This document shows, in pieces, positions 34,205-44,228 of a DNA stretch of 64,000 nucleotides. Position numbers and translations under genes: made by a program. This stretch comes from Halomonas korlensis. GTDB taxonomy: Bacteria; Pseudomonadota; Gammaproteobacteria; Pseudomonadales; Halomonadaceae. The notes below the pieces were generated by a model, which worked only from the letters and a program-made list of their open reading frames with translations, had not been told where the DNA came from and ran no database searches. The stretch is from contig NZ_FPBP01000002.1 of the NCBI RefSeq assembly GCF_900116705.1, positions 253,714-317,713 on the forward strand, in the 5' to 3' direction. Every line of letters starts with the position of its first letter. Positions within the stretch are counted from its first letter, which is position 1.

Positions 34205-35548
34205 ATGATCGCTCCGCTCCACTACCCGCTGCAGATCACCAAGGCGTTTCGCCAGAGCATTGCCTATCTGCCCAGCCTGCTGGCGCTGGGCTATTTCCTG
34301 GTGGGATTGCTCGCGGTGGTACCGCGCGAAGGGTTCATCTCGATGCCCGGCTGGCTCGAGTTCGTGCGCTTCAACGATACCGACACCTTGCGCACGCTGC
34401 TCTCGACGCTGATCGCCGGCATGATATCGCTGGTGGTGTTCAGTTTCTCGATGGTGATGTCGGTGCTCTCCCAGGCCGGTGGCCAGTTTTCGCACAAGCT
34501 GGTCTTTGGCCTGGTGACCGAGCGCCACCATCAATGGGTGCTGGGCAACTATCTGGGCACCATCCTGTTCATCCTGATGCTCCTGATGGTGCCGGAAAAC
34601 GGCGGGTCTCCCGGCACATGGCGCTCGCTTGCCGCCTATCTGGGGGTGGCCATGGTCATCCACTGCCTGGCCCTGTTCGTCTACTTCATTCACAAGACGT
34701 CCCAGACGGTGCAGGTCAATTCGGTAGTCGCCGGCCTGCATCTGGCCACGAGCCGATCGCTGGCTAAACTGAAGCATCGCCAGCAGTCGCCCCGCTTCGC
34801 GCGGGTGCCCGCCTCGACACCCGCTTCGATGTCCGCATCGCATTCACTTCACGAGATCCGCTCACGCCAGACGGGATTTATCCAGAACGCCAATTTCGCC
34901 AAGCTCGCCGAACTTGCCGCCCGCATCGATGGCGTCATTTATCTGAACTTTTCTCCAGGCGACTTCACCCTGGACGACTTCCCGCTGCTGTATGTCGACG
35001 CGTCCACCGAGCCCGATCCCGACTGGGCCGACGAGGCGCGGGGGCATATGCTCTATGGCGAGGGTGAGTCGATTCAGGACATACACGTTCATGGCCTGAC
35101 GCAGCTGATGGAAATGGCCGTCAAGGCCCTGTCGCCCGGCATCAACGACCCGGGCACCGCACGCCTGTGCATCAACCAGCTGACCGACTTGCTACGCCGC
35201 CGGCTGAATTTCACCCCCTGCAACGCCATGCTCGACCATGAGGACCGCTTGCGCGTCACCTGGCCGGCGGAAAGCTTCGAGAGCCTGATCTACCGGGTGT
35301 TCTCGCCGATTCTCCACTACGGCCACGATGACATAACTATCGGTTTGAGCCTGCTCAAGGCGTTGAAGAGCCTCTCGCTGTATGCCGAAGGGGCGGAGCG
35401 AGCGTTGCTGCAAGCCTATGCCGAGCGGGTCATCGGCGCGCTGGCCGAGGCCGCCGACCACCGGCTGGATCGCGACTTCATCAACGCACGCCTGAACAGC
35501 GGCGAGCATCGCCTCGAGCTTCCCGACCAGCTCGGTTTTCGTGAATAG
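34205..35548 (+). CDS. DUF2254 family membrane protein
   Basis: A 447-residue protein (ATG 34205, MIAPLHYPLQITKAFRQSIA; AAGGA 8 bases upstream). Four transmembrane helices occupy about residues 20-45, 60-90, 110-130 and 140-165 (for example VVFSFSMVMSVLSQAGGQFS). A long cytoplasmic C-terminal domain has the family landmarks SRSLAKLKHR, GYIQ-like GFIQNANF and SPGINDPGTARLCINQL. DUF2254 proteins are widespread but uncharacterised. The gene is monocistronic between the ettA terminator and the convergent lipid A acyltransferase gene. Confidence 0.88.
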   Translation: MIAPLHYPLQITKAFRQSIAYLPSLLALGYFLVGLLAVVPREGFISMPGWLEFVRFNDTDTLRTLLSTLIAGMISLVVFSFSMVMSVLSQAGGQFSHKLVFGLVTERHHQWVLGNYLGTILFILMLLMVPENGGSPGTWRSLAAYLGVAMVIHCLALFVYFIHKTSQTVQVNSVVAGLHLATSRSLAKLKHRQQSPRFARVPASTPASMSASHSLHEIRSRQTGFIQNANFAKLAELAARIDGVIYLNFSPGDFTLDDFPLLYVDASTEPDPDWADEARGHMLYGEGESIQDIHVHGLTQLMEMAVKALSPGINDPGTARLCINQLTDLLRRRLNFTPCNAMLDHEDRLRVTWPAESFESLIYRVFSPILHYGHDDITIGLSLLKALKSLSLYAEGAERALLQAYAERVIGALAEAADHRLDRDFINARLNSGEHRLELPDQLGFRE

Positions 35549-35592
35549 AGCATCGCGAATAAGCCCATCGCAAAGGAGCCATCGAGAATAGG

Positions 35593-36513
35593 CTATCGCG
35601 AATAAAGCCGCGGCTCGCCTTTGGGGCGGGTCTTGAAGCGCCGATGCAGCCAGAGATACTGCTCGGGATGCTTGCGGATGGCCGCTTCGATGACGGCGTT
35701 GATGCGAGTGGCGTCGACCACGTCGTCGCCACTGGGAAAGTCTTCCAGGGGCGGCAGGTACTCCATGGTGTAGGTGCGGTCATCCGGGTTGCGATGAAAG
35801 ATCAACGGTATCACCGGCGCGCCAGTCATCTGCGCAATACGCCCAGTCATTCTGACCGAAGCCGCCTGAATCCCGAAGAAGGGCGCGAAGACACTGGGCT
35901 TGCGGCCGAAGTCCTGGTCAGGCGAATACCAGACGCAGTGCCCGGCCTTGATCCGCCTGACCACGCCGCGCAGGTCGTGGCGGTCCAGGGTGACGTCGAA
36001 GTAATCCTGACGGGCGCGACCCATGAAGCGATCGAAGAGCGGGTTGTTGTGGGGGCGATAGACGGCGTCCGCGCGGAAGAAGAGCGAATGCAGCGCCGCG
36101 CCCAGATCGAGAGTCGAGAAATGCATGCCCAGAATCAGCGCGCCCTGCCCCTCGCGTTGCAACCGCGCCATGTGCGCCTGGCCCTTGAAGACAACCCGAT
36201 GACGCAGGTGCTCGGGATCGCGACACCAGGCCGTGGCGGTCTCGAGGATACCGATGCCGTTGGCCCGGAGCGTCTCCTTGACCAGTGCCTGCTGCTGCGC
36301 CTCGCTTAGCTCAGGAAAACACAGCCGAATATTGGTCTCGGTGATGCGACGCCGCCGCCCGGCGAATCGTCGGGCCAGGCGACCGATAAGCGTGCCGGTC
36401 CACAGCTTGAGCCGCCAGGGCAGCCAGGCGGCAACGTGCATGGCGCCGATGGCCAGCCAGGTGGCCCAATAGCGCGGATGGAAAAACGAAAGGGGTCGGT
36501 CGTTACGTGGCAT
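35593..36513 (-). CDS. Lipid A biosynthesis acyltransferase (LpxL/HtrB family)
   Basis: A 306-residue inner-membrane acyltransferase. After an N-terminal hydrophobic anchor (YWATWLAIGAMHVAAWLPW, about 14-32) comes the HX4D catalytic motif in LGMHFSTLDLG near residue 132. RPHNNPLFDRFM and VWYSPDQDFG, conserved LpxL family blocks, follow. It transfers a secondary acyl chain (laurate in E. coli LpxL) to Kdo2-lipid A. Acyl specificity is not predictable. The gene lies 57 bases downstream of alr and may share its transcript, which begins at or before rpoS. Confidence 0.92.
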   Translation of the reverse strand: MPRNDRPLSFFHPRYWATWLAIGAMHVAAWLPWRLKLWTGTLIGRLARRFAGRRRRITETNIRLCFPELSEAQQQALVKETLRANGIGILETATAWCRDPEHLRHRVVFKGQAHMARLQREGQGALILGMHFSTLDLGAALHSLFFRADAVYRPHNNPLFDRFMGRARQDYFDVTLDRHDLRGVVRRIKAGHCVWYSPDQDFGRKPSVFAPFFGIQAASVRMTGRIAQMTGAPVIPLIFHRNPDDRTYTMEYLPPLEDFPSGDDVVDATRINAVIEAAIRKHPEQYLWLHRRFKTRPKGEPRLYSR

Positions 36514-36570
36514 GCCCTGGCCCGATGACGTTGAGGACGTTGGAGGCGTTGAAGAAAAAGCAGTAAGCGC

Positions 36571-37677
36571 TCAATCAGCGCCGCCATGATACCGTCTCGG
36601 CACCCGCGGCAGCACCCCGGTCAGCAGGGTGTAGCTGATGGTGTCGCAGTGACGGGCCACCTCGTCGACGGACAGCACCTCTCCCGTCGCGGCGCGACCC
36701 CACAACACCACTTCGCTGCCGATATCGGCCTCGGGAATGTCGGTGATGTCGACCGTCAGCATGTCCATCGACACCTTGCCGACGAGGGCCGCGCGTCGCC
36801 CCGCCACCAGCACCGGCGTGCCGTCTGCGGCGTGGCGGTCGTAGCCATCGCCATAGCCGCCGGCCACCACGGCGATTCGCGAGGGACGAGGCGCCTTCCA
36901 GCGCCCGCCATAGCCCACCGGCTCACCGGCGGCGAGCGTCTGCACGGCAATAATCGCCGAGCGCAGCGTCATGACCGGCCGCAGCTGGCGGCTCGTCGCG
37001 TTGGAGGCTTCCAATGGATCGCTGCCGTAGAGCATCACCCCGGGGCGATTCCAGGCGCCGTAGGCCTGGGGCCAGGCCAGCGTCGCCGGCGAGTTGGCCA
37101 GGCACAACGGTGCGTCGAGCCGCTCGGCCAGCTTGCTCAGCACGGCCATCTGTTGATGGAAATAGCCAGGCTCCATGGCGTCGGCGGTCGCGAAGTGGCT
37201 CATCAGGTGCAGGTCGCACGCCTGCGCCGACGCTGCAGCCAGCCGCGCCCATACCGCCTCGGCGCGGTGGGGAGCAAAGCCCAGGCGGTGCATGCCGGAA
37301 TCGACCTTGAGCCAGACCGGAATCGGGTGAGCGGGACGATAGGCGAGCAGCGCCTCGACTTGCCAATCGCTGTGCACGGCCATCCATAGATTCAACGCCT
37401 CGACATCGCCGAGCTCTGACGCCTCGAAGATGCCCTCCATCAGCACAATGGGGGTGGTGATGCCCGCCATGCGCAGGCTCGCGGCCTCCTCCAGACTGGC
37501 CACGGCAAAGGCCGGAGCCAGGCCATCGAGAGCGCGAGCGCAGGCAATGGCGCCGTGCCCGTAGCCATCGGCCTTGAGCACGGCGAGCGTTCGACTGTGG
37601 GGAGCGAGGCCGCGAGCGAGGCGGTAATTGTGCCGCAGAGCGTCGAGGTCGATATCGGCGTTCAACGGCCGGCTCAT
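36571..37677 (-). CDS. alr: Alanine racemase
   Basis: A 368-residue fold-type III PLP enzyme. The PLP lysine is in LAVLKADGYGHG near residue 35, with a second conserved segment GYGDGYDRH and the C-terminal VSMDMLTVDIT. It converts L-alanine to D-alanine for peptidoglycan. It starts only 13 bases after the rpoS stop, so it is likely transcribed with rpoS, an uncommon arrangement. Whether the biosynthetic (Alr) or catabolic (DadX) form is meant cannot be told, since no D-amino-acid dehydrogenase gene is adjacent. Confidence 0.93.
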   Translation of the reverse strand: MSRPLNADIDLDALRHNYRLARGLAPHSRTLAVLKADGYGHGAIACARALDGLAPAFAVASLEEAASLRMAGITTPIVLMEGIFEASELGDVEALNLWMAVHSDWQVEALLAYRPAHPIPVWLKVDSGMHRLGFAPHRAEAVWARLAAASAQACDLHLMSHFATADAMEPGYFHQQMAVLSKLAERLDAPLCLANSPATLAWPQAYGAWNRPGVMLYGSDPLEASNATSRQLRPVMTLRSAIIAVQTLAAGEPVGYGGRWKAPRPSRIAVVAGGYGDGYDRHAADGTPVLVAGRRAALVGKVSMDMLTVDITDIPEADIGSEVVLWGRAATGEVLSVDEVARHCDTISYTLLTGVLPRVPRRYHGGAD

Positions 37678-37690
37678 GCCAGGCGTTTCC

Positions 37691-38692
37691 TCATTCGAAG
37701 ATCGCGTCCAGCGACAGTCCCTGCTTGTCGAGGACTCGACGCAGCTTCTTCAAGGCCTCGACCTGGATCTGCCTGACCCGTTCGCGTGTCAGGCCGATCT
37801 CCTCGCCTACCTGCTCAAGCGTGGCCGCCTCATGCCCGCGCAGGCCGAAGCGGCGCACGACCACTTCCATCTGCTTTTCGGTAAGCTCGGCGAGCCAGTC
37901 GTCAACATGCTGCTTGACGTCGCCGTCGACCAGGCAGGATTCAGGGCCCTGGTCGTTGTCGTCGGCCAGCGTATCGATCAGCGGCTTGTCACTTTCGCCG
38001 CCCATCGGATAGTCCACCGACGACACACGCTCGTTGAGGCCCATCATTTTCTTGACGGCATCCACCGGCTTGTCGAGATAGTCGGCGATTTCCTCGGCAG
38101 TGGCCTCATGATCGAGCTTCTGGGTCAGCTCGCGTGCTGCCCGCAGATAAATGTTGAGTTCCTTCACGACATGGATCGGCAGGCGAATCGTGCGGGTCTG
38201 GTTCATCAGCGCGCGCTCGATGGTCTGGCGAATCCACCAGGTGGCATAGGTCGAGAAGCGAAATCCGCGCTCGGGATCGAATTTCTCGACGGCGCGTATC
38301 AGCCCCAGGTTACCCTCCTCGATCAGGTCGAGCAGCGTCAGGCCGCGGTTGAGATAACGTCTGGCGATCTTGACCACCAGACGCAGGTTGGACTCGATCA
38401 TCCGCGAGCGGCCCATCGGGTCGCCCTGCTGGGAGAGGCGTCCGTAAAAGACCTCCTCTTCCGGCGTCAAGAGCGGCGAGAAACCGATCTCGTTCAGATA
38501 GATCTGGGTGGCATCGAGACTATGATGATGACGGTCCTCACGATTCAGCGCCTTCTCGAAGGCTGTCTCGTCGACGCTGGTTACCTCATCAAGTCGCGGT
38601 TCTTCCTCCTCTCTCTCGATGGCGTCATCATCGGCCTCTTCGATCTTGTCGAGATTCACATCCTGAAGATCCCGTTCAAGCATGCTCATCAA
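37691..38692 (-). CDS. rpoS: RNA polymerase sigma factor RpoS
   Basis: A 333-residue sigma-70 family protein with an acidic N-terminus ([20 protein letters not shown]). Region 1.2 is [20 protein letters not shown]. Region 2 ([17 protein letters not shown], then [17 protein letters not shown]), region 3 and region 4 ([20 protein letters not shown]) follow. The lack of a long region 1.1 and the length separate it from RpoD. Position directly after nlpD is the classical rpoS location. It directs general stress and stationary-phase transcription. The start may be at 38692 or a few codons inside; the 240-base upstream gap may hold its promoter. Confidence 0.96.
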   Translation of the reverse strand: MMSMLERDLQDVNLDKIEEADDDAIEREEEEPRLDEVTSVDETAFEKALNREDRHHHSLDATQIYLNEIGFSPLLTPEEEVFYGRLSQQGDPMGRSRMIESNLRLVVKIARRYLNRGLTLLDLIEEGNLGLIRAVEKFDPERGFRFSTYATWWIRQTIERALMNQTRTIRLPIHVVKELNIYLRAARELTQKLDHEATAEEIADYLDKPVDAVKKMMGLNERVSSVDYPMGGESDKPLIDTLADDNDQGPESCLVDGDVKQHVDDWLAELTEKQMEVVVRRFGLRGHEAATLEQVGEEIGLTRERVRQIQVEALKKLRRVLDKQGLSLDAIFE

Positions 38693-38837
38693 TAGCTACC
38701 CCGTGGTTGCGTCCAAGAGCCGCTAGTCCCTTGGCGGATGGATCGGCGCAAACATTTTTTGGTGTGGCTCAGCGACGCGTCGGCGCTGTTATTCGACGTC
38801 GGGCATCACGTTCGCCACACCTGTATTAATTATATTT

Positions 38838-38864
38838 AATAACCTGTCTTCAATAACCTGTCTT
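38838..38864 (-). repeat. 13-bp direct repeats in the rpoS upstream region
   Basis: AAGACAGGTTATT (minus strand) occurs twice, at 38852-38864 and 38838-38850, with a period of 14 bases. Partial copies with ACAGG follow near 38819-38830 and precede near 38899. The surrounding 120 bases are AT-rich. The period is not a helical turn multiple. They lie 146-172 bases before the rpoS start and could be protein or sRNA targets in the leader. Confidence 0.6.
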
Positions 38865-38932
38865 AAATGTCTAACTCGATTTTGCCTGCCATTTCCTGTC
38901 TTGTCGGCAAGGCAAAAAGGCTTATATCAATC

Positions 38933-40150
38933 TCAGCGTGACGGAAGGAAGTCAAGGGGATTTTCGGGTTGGCCATCCTTGCGAACCTCGAAATGGAGTC
39001 GGGTGTCCTCGGCGTCACTGTCGCCCATCGTGGCGATGGTTTCGCCGGCCTCGACCACATCGTTTTCCTTGACCATCAGACTGTCGTTGTGGGCATAGGC
39101 ACTGAGAAACTGATCGTTATGCTTGAGCAGCACCAGGTTGCCATAACCCCTGACCCCGCTGCCGGCATAGACCACGATGCCGGGTCCAGCCGCCTTGACA
39201 GGTTGCCCCTTTTGTCCAGCGATATCAATCCCGGCGGTGATGCTTGCGCCCTCGCCGAATCGACCGACGACCTCGCCATCCACCGGCCATTGCCACGGCA
39301 CCTCATCGACCGGTGTGTAAGTGCGCCCGGAACGCTGCTCCGACGCCGGCTCACCGGCCACCGAGGTGCCGGCATCCGCCTGCTGCGGCGCCCCTTCCTC
39401 GGGACTCGCTGCGGTGTTCGTCGGGTCTTCTTGTGTCTCGCTGGCCGGCTCCTCCTGAACGGCATCGTCCGCTTCGGCCATCGCGACCTGCTGGCTCTCG
39501 GTCTCCTGGGTCGCTTCGCTGGCGACACGTTCCGCTTCGAGAGACTCGCGCTCGGCGGCATCACGTTCGCTGAGCGAGCCATCGGCCCCGGGGCTTTCGA
39601 AATTGTAGACGGGACCGGGGCCTTCCCGTGACCCGCTCACCGCCGCGGCGCCCAGCATGGCGGTCTCGCTGGGTCCTTCGGCGTCAGGGTCGCCGACGGC
39701 GTCTTCCAGTGGCCTGGCCGTCAGCTGGCGATTGCGCTCGATGGCCTCATCATCCGGGCGCAACCAATCGGCATCACCATCCGATTCATCGGACGCACCG
39801 AGGGCGGTGGCAACGACGCCGCGCGGTTCGCTACCGGCATTTTCACCGGCGCCTGAGGAGTCTGAAGAGGCCTGCGCCCGACCGTCGCCGCCCAATACCA
39901 GCTGCTGGCCAGGCTCGATGCGATAGGGAGGCCCAATCCGGTTGCGCTGGGCCAGGTCGCGATGGTCCATGTTGTGTCGCCAGGCGATGCCGTAGAGGGT
40001 ATCGCCGGCCTGCACGGTGTAGTCGGAGGATGAGGAGTCTGCACGGCTGGCCGACAGGTCACGGACCTGCACGGATGGCTCCCGAGCTTGCTGGCCGGCG
40101 CAGCCGGCCAGTGCCAGAGACAGGCTGGAAATCAGCAAAACCTTACGCAT
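38933..40150 (-). CDS. nlpD: Murein hydrolase activator NlpD (LysM/degenerate M23 lipoprotein)
   Basis: A 405-residue lipoprotein (ATG 40150) with signal peptide MRKVLLISSLSLALAGC and lipobox LAGC, Cys17 being lipidated. A LysM domain follows (DYTVQAGDTLYGIAWRHNMD, about residues 43-88), then a very long acidic, Ala/Ser/Glu-rich linker and a C-terminal LytM/M23 domain. The metal-binding H-x-x-x-D of active M23 enzymes reads TAGIDIAG, without the His, as in E. coli NlpD, so it is an amidase activator and not a hydrolase. It overlaps the DUF368 gene by 8 bases and precedes rpoS. Confidence 0.93.
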   Translation of the reverse strand: MRKVLLISSLSLALAGCAGQQAREPSVQVRDLSASRADSSSSDYTVQAGDTLYGIAWRHNMDHRDLAQRNRIGPPYRIEPGQQLVLGGDGRAQASSDSSGAGENAGSEPRGVVATALGASDESDGDADWLRPDDEAIERNRQLTARPLEDAVGDPDAEGPSETAMLGAAAVSGSREGPGPVYNFESPGADGSLSERDAAERESLEAERVASEATQETESQQVAMAEADDAVQEEPASETQEDPTNTAASPEEGAPQQADAGTSVAGEPASEQRSGRTYTPVDEVPWQWPVDGEVVGRFGEGASITAGIDIAGQKGQPVKAAGPGIVVYAGSGVRGYGNLVLLKHNDQFLSAYAHNDSLMVKENDVVEAGETIATMGDSDAEDTRLHFEVRKDGQPENPLDFLPSR

Positions 40151-41210
40151 CGGAGCCTTCCTCCTTGTTGGTGGGTCGAGATGAAGATGGGGGGTGAGTG
40201 GTCTTTGACCGAGATGGCGAGCCATCCTGGTCGGGTGGCCGAGACGGGTCGGGCGGCCGAGAAGAAGTATCATCGGACCCCGAGGGCGGCAGCGTCTGGC
40301 CCGTGCGAGCCAGCCAAAGTACCAGCGTCGAGCCTATCAGGATCAACACCACGATGCCGCCGAGCTGGGCGCTTTCGCCTGTCAGCAGGGCGTAGTCACC
40401 GGGCGTCAGGTAACGGTAATCCAGGGGGATCATCTGCCCCTCCGGACCCAGTTGGTAGCGTATCAGCTCCCGCCAGGGCCAGAGTACCGGCAGAGAACCG
40501 ATGATGAAGCCCACCAGCAGTTGAAGCGTGGCCGTATGGTGGTGGTGCAGCAGCCAGGAGAGCAGCCGCGAGAAAACGAAGAGGCCGAACAGGCAGCCCA
40601 GCCCGAAGATGCCCAGCAGGCCGACGTCGAAGCTACGGATACCGTCCATGACGGTGCCGTAGAGCCCCATGGTCAGCAACAGGAAGCTGCCCGAGACACC
40701 CGGCAGCAGCATCGCGCTGATGGCGATTGACCCGCCCAACAGCAGCGTCAGGTTCTGGCTGCCGAGCATCCCGATGATCGGCATCAGCGAGGGCAGCCAA
40801 TGCGCCAGCAGGAGCCCGACGACCAGCGGCAGGATATGCCACCAGCGCCAGTCAGCGGGATGCCGGCTCACCACCAGCGCCGAGGCGGCTACCAGCCCGA
40901 AGAAGAAACCGTTGAGCAATAGCGGGTGGTCCTCCATCAGCCAGACCACCAGGTGCGCCACGCTGATCAGGCTGACGGCGACCCCCGCCAGCAAGGGCAT
41001 GAGGAAGGGCAGATTGAGATGCATCGCCAACCCCCTCAGGCCGCCGCGACGCCAGGCACCGAAGGCGGAGGGGCCGAACTGCTTGATGCTGTGAATCAAC
41101 TCTTCGTAAATGCCGGTGACGAAGGCGATGGTGCCGCCCGAGACCCCAGGGACCGCGTCGGCCGCCCCCATGCCAGCGCCCCTGAGAAAGATACCGAAAA
41201 AACGCTTCAC
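40143..41210 (-). CDS. DUF368 family membrane protein
   Basis: A 355-residue polytopic protein. The start is GTG 41210 (read [20 protein letters not shown]), which overlaps the pcm stop by 4 bases; homology begins here and not at the upstream ATG 41303. It contains the family hallmark GAADAVPGVSGGTIAFVTGIYEELI near the N-terminus and a mirror motif MLLPGVSGSFLLLTMGLYG near residue 200, consistent with an inverted-repeat transporter. DUF368 proteins have been linked to undecaprenyl phosphate recycling (PopT-type flippases). The C-terminal ~50 residues are Ser/Pro/Asp-rich and probably disordered. Confidence 0.88.
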   Translation of the reverse strand: MKRFFGIFLRGAGMGAADAVPGVSGGTIAFVTGIYEELIHSIKQFGPSAFGAWRRGGLRGLAMHLNLPFLMPLLAGVAVSLISVAHLVVWLMEDHPLLLNGFFFGLVAASALVVSRHPADWRWWHILPLVVGLLLAHWLPSLMPIIGMLGSQNLTLLLGGSIAISAMLLPGVSGSFLLLTMGLYGTVMDGIRSFDVGLLGIFGLGCLFGLFVFSRLLSWLLHHHHTATLQLLVGFIIGSLPVLWPWRELIRYQLGPEGQMIPLDYRYLTPGDYALLTGESAQLGGIVVLILIGSTLVLWLARTGQTLPPSGSDDTSSRPPDPSRPPDQDGSPSRSKTTHPPSSSRPTNKEEGSDA

Positions 41211-41887
41211 CGAATGACTCCTTCCAGCAACGGCACGAAGCGTACCGGTTCCAGTCGCTGATGTTCGAATGCCGAGCCCCGGCGACGTACCCGGGTCAGC
41301 CACTGTTGCCCCTGCGCATCGGCCAGGGGCGTGATCAACACGCCGGTGTCCGCCAACTGCGCGAGCAGCGGTGCGGGCATCTCACCGGCGCAGGCCGTGA
41401 GCAGGATGACGTCGAAAGGCGCCTGCTCCGGCCAACCGTGTCCCCCGTCGGCCAGACGCAGCCGGAAATTGCTTGCCTGCAGCAGACGCAGCCGCTGCCC
41501 GGCGCGACGATGCAGGGCGTTGATTCGCTCCACCGACCAGAGTTCCGGCACCAGCCGGGACAGCACAAGCGTCTGATAACCGGAGCCAGTACCCACCTCG
41601 AGCACGCGTGAAGGCTGTTCCTGGATGACCAGTTCGGTCATCCGCGCCACGATCCACGGCTGCGACAGGGTCTGGCCGTGACCGATGGGCAGCGAGGTAT
41701 CCTCGTAGGCGCGATGCGACAGCGCCTCGTCGAGAAACAAGTGGCGCGGCTCGCGCGCCATGACCTCGAGGACTCGCGGGTCGCGGATGCCCTGATCGGC
41801 AAGGCGGGACGCCATGCGGTCGCGGGTGCGCTGCGACGTCATACCAATGCCGCGCAGCGGGTCGATTCCGGGTTCAGGTGAGTGCAT
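41207..41887 (-). CDS. pcm: Protein-L-isoaspartate O-methyltransferase
   Basis: A 226-residue SAM-dependent methyltransferase. PCMT landmarks are [20 protein letters not shown], motif [19 protein letters not shown] and motif II-like [13 protein letters not shown]. It repairs isoaspartyl residues in aged proteins. The start at 41887 has AGGG about 9 bases upstream and overlaps surE by 14 bases; an internal ATG at 41842 lacks a Shine-Dalgarno. Order surE-pcm-(DUF368)-nlpD-rpoS is the conserved stationary-phase survival cluster, with DUF368 inserted. Confidence 0.94.
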   Translation of the reverse strand: MHSPEPGIDPLRGIGMTSQRTRDRMASRLADQGIRDPRVLEVMAREPRHLFLDEALSHRAYEDTSLPIGHGQTLSQPWIVARMTELVIQEQPSRVLEVGTGSGYQTLVLSRLVPELWSVERINALHRRAGQRLRLLQASNFRLRLADGGHGWPEQAPFDVILLTACAGEMPAPLLAQLADTGVLITPLADAQGQQWLTRVRRRGSAFEHQRLEPVRFVPLLEGVIR

Positions 41888-42620
41888 TCAGCCAGCCCTG
41901 AACATCGTCGATGGCGGCGTGGCGTGTCAGATCGGTCTGCAGCGGAGTGATCGACACGAAGCCCGCTTCCACGGCGGCGAAGTCGGTATCCGCGCCGTCA
42001 TCGGCGTTCTCGCCCACCGCGGCGATCCAGTAGCGCTTGCGCCCCCGAGGGTCCAGCACCTCCAGCGGGCGCGCGGCAGGCCCCCGATAACCCATGCGCG
42101 TGACGCGAAAGCCCTGAATGTCTTCCCAGGGCAGGTCGGGCACGTTGACATTGAGCAGGCTGCGCGGCGGCAGGGAGAGCTGGTCCGACGCCCCGACCAG
42201 GCTCGCCGCCACCCGGCCGGCGGTGTCGAAGTAGCGCGAGCCGACCAGCGACATGGCGATGGCCGCCATCCCCAGGTTGCGCCCCTCCATGGCCGCGGCG
42301 ACGGTGCCGGAATAAAGCACGTCGTCACCCAGATTGCCGCCATGGTTGATGCCAGAGATGACCAGGTCGGGTTTCTCGTTCCAGACGCCGTTGACGCCGA
42401 GGTAAACGCAGTCGGCCGGGGTGCCGTCGACGCTGTAGAAGCCATTGTCGAGCGACGCCAGCGTCAACGGCCGGCTCAGCGTCAGGGAGTTGCTGGCGCC
42501 GCTCTTGTCGCGATCCGGCGCCACCACGCGCAGTTTGGCATGGGGCAACAGGGCCTCGTAGAGGGCGAGCAGCCCCGGGGCATGCACACCATCATCATTG
42601 GAAAGCAGCAATCGTCGCAT
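41874..42620 (-). CDS. surE: 5'/3'-nucleotidase SurE
   Basis: A 248-residue metal-dependent phosphatase starting [20 protein letters not shown], the N-D-D-G metal site that defines the family. [14 protein letters not shown] and [20 protein letters not shown] are also conserved. It dephosphorylates nucleoside monophosphates and, in some species, short polyphosphate. It overlaps pcm, its usual partner in stationary-phase survival. truD lies upstream with 25 bases between. Confidence 0.96.
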   Translation of the reverse strand: MRRLLLSNDDGVHAPGLLALYEALLPHAKLRVVAPDRDKSGASNSLTLSRPLTLASLDNGFYSVDGTPADCVYLGVNGVWNEKPDLVISGINHGGNLGDDVLYSGTVAAAMEGRNLGMAAIAMSLVGSRYFDTAGRVAASLVGASDQLSLPPRSLLNVNVPDLPWEDIQGFRVTRMGYRGPAARPLEVLDPRGRKRYWIAAVGENADDGADTDFAAVEAGFVSITPLQTDLTRHAAIDDVQGWLNALT

Positions 42621-42645
42621 GGAGTGTCCTCGTTGGCCTCCCGGC

Positions 42646-43740
42646 TCACAGGCCAGGGTGCATAATCAATTCGCGCAGCACCGCGGTGGCGAAGGCGCCC
42701 CTGGGCAGGCTGAACGTCAGCAGCGCCTCTCCCCCGGCAGGGCCTGCGTAACGCTCGAGCCTCGGGTCAGCCAGCGCCAGGCGTAGCGATCGGCGCGCGA
42801 GGCGCACGCCCGCCTGCTCAAGCCCCCGGCAGAGCCCCGGATAGCGCTCGGGGAGCGCTGCCTCGAAGTCGCGTGCCTCGCCCTTGGCTGCCGAGTCGCC
42901 GACGCCCCACAGCACGCCGGTGGGGTGCAGGTCGAGGCGGGCGGCACGCTGTCGCAGCTCAGCATCAGGCGTCTCGACGCCGAACTGACTGGCCGTGCCG
43001 TCGAGCATCACCACCTCGCCGGGCAGCGGTGTCGACCAGCTGCCGTGGCGGATCCGCGTGGCCAGCAACTCATTGAACAGCAGGCTGCGGGTCGCCGAGA
43101 GCAGCATGCCGTCGCGATCATCGCGCTTGCGCCAGCCGCGTGCCAGCAGGGCGCGAGCACGTACCAGGTTGCGCCCGTCGGGGCCGAAACGCTGGGGTCC
43201 GAAATAGTTGGCCACACCGTCACGACACAGCCGCGCCCAGCGCGCTTCGAGACTCGGGTCCTCGGCGGCCGCGCCCGTGACGCGCAGGTGAAAGCGGTTG
43301 GCCCGATGCACGCCACGCTTGAGCTTACGAGGGTGTCGCCCCTGATCCAACACGCGGATACCCAGCACCGCGAGTCGCTCGACCAGTTCGCTGGGCGACT
43401 CTCGTCCCGGCAGCTGGACCGAGAACCACTGCCGCGTCACCGCCACGCGATCCTTCATGCCAGAATAGCCCACCGCCCTTGACGAGACCTCGCAGCAGCG
43501 GGACAGCTCGCGGGCTACCATGGCCGTGGTCAGGTCGCGCTTTTCGACCCATAGCCACAGATGCTCACCCTCGCCTTCAGGCGCGAAGTCCAGGCACTCC
43601 TCGACCCGAAAGTCCTCGGGGCTGGCGCGGAACTCACCGGGCAGCGGCGCACCGAAATCCTCGTCCAGCACCCGCGGCCAGGCCGGCGGCCAATCGATAG
43701 GATCCAGTCCCGCCTTATCCACGCGCGGCCTCCGCGTCAT
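42646..43740 (-). CDS. truD: tRNA pseudouridine(13) synthase TruD
   Basis: A 364-residue enzyme. The N-terminal [20 protein letters not shown] and [20 protein letters not shown] are TruD landmarks, and the catalytic Asp lies in [18 protein letters not shown] near residue 97. NYFGPQRFG appears in the middle of the protein. It isomerises U13 of tRNA-Glu. Its 5' end overlaps the ispF 3' end by 26 bases, the conserved ispD-ispF-truD-surE gene order. Confidence 0.95.
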   Translation of the reverse strand: MTRRPRVDKAGLDPIDWPPAWPRVLDEDFGAPLPGEFRASPEDFRVEECLDFAPEGEGEHLWLWVEKRDLTTAMVARELSRCCEVSSRAVGYSGMKDRVAVTRQWFSVQLPGRESPSELVERLAVLGIRVLDQGRHPRKLKRGVHRANRFHLRVTGAAAEDPSLEARWARLCRDGVANYFGPQRFGPDGRNLVRARALLARGWRKRDDRDGMLLSATRSLLFNELLATRIRHGSWSTPLPGEVVMLDGTASQFGVETPDAELRQRAARLDLHPTGVLWGVGDSAAKGEARDFEAALPERYPGLCRGLEQAGVRLARRSLRLALADPRLERYAGPAGGEALLTFSLPRGAFATAVLRELIMHPGL

Positions 43741-44212
43741 GGCCTACCAACAATGCCACGGCTTCTGCAGCGATGCCCTCGCCACGGCCAGTAAACCCCA
43801 GCCGTTCGGTAGTAGTGGCCTTGACGTTCACCGCCCCGATCTCGACCCCCACATCCGCGGCGATATTGGCCGCCATGGCGGCAATGTACGGCGCCATCTT
43901 GGGCGCCTGGGCGATTACGGTGGCGTCCAGGTTACTAATCCGATACCCGGCCTCCCTCACCAGCGCCACGACCCGACGCAGCAGTGCGCGGCTGTCGGCG
44001 CCGGCCCAGGCCGGGTCAGTGTCGGGGAAGTGGCGACCGATATCGCCAAGCGCACAGGCGCCCAGCAGGGCATCACTAACGGCGTGCAGCAGCACGTCGC
44101 CATCGGAGTGGGCGACGAAGCCGTGATCGAAGGGCAAGGCGACCCCGCCGATCATTAATCGGTCACCCTCGCCGAAGCGGTGCACGTCGAAGCCGTGGCC
44201 GATGCGAATCAT
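43715..44212 (-). CDS. ispF: 2-C-methyl-D-erythritol 2,4-cyclodiphosphate synthase
   Basis: A 165-residue trimeric enzyme (start ATG 44212, [16 protein letters not shown]; upstream in-frame ATG at 44317 lies inside ispD and adds non-homologous residues). The zinc ligands are in GFDVHRF and in the [18 protein letters not shown] segment. It catalyses the fifth step of the MEP isoprenoid pathway. Seventeen bases separate it from ispD, giving a contiguous pathway pair. Confidence 0.95.
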   Translation of the reverse strand: MIRIGHGFDVHRFGEGDRLMIGGVALPFDHGFVAHSDGDVLLHAVSDALLGACALGDIGRHFPDTDPAWAGADSRALLRRVVALVREAGYRISNLDATVIAQAPKMAPYIAAMAANIAADVGVEIGAVNVKATTTERLGFTGRGEGIAAEAVALLVGHDAEAARG

Positions 44213-44228
44213 AGTGTTCTCACCATGG

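Noticed and set aside
39076-39582. Minus-strand frame inside nlpD as a separate gene
   Set aside because: It is a different reading frame of the Ala/Glu-rich NlpD linker with Arg/Pro-rich shadow composition.
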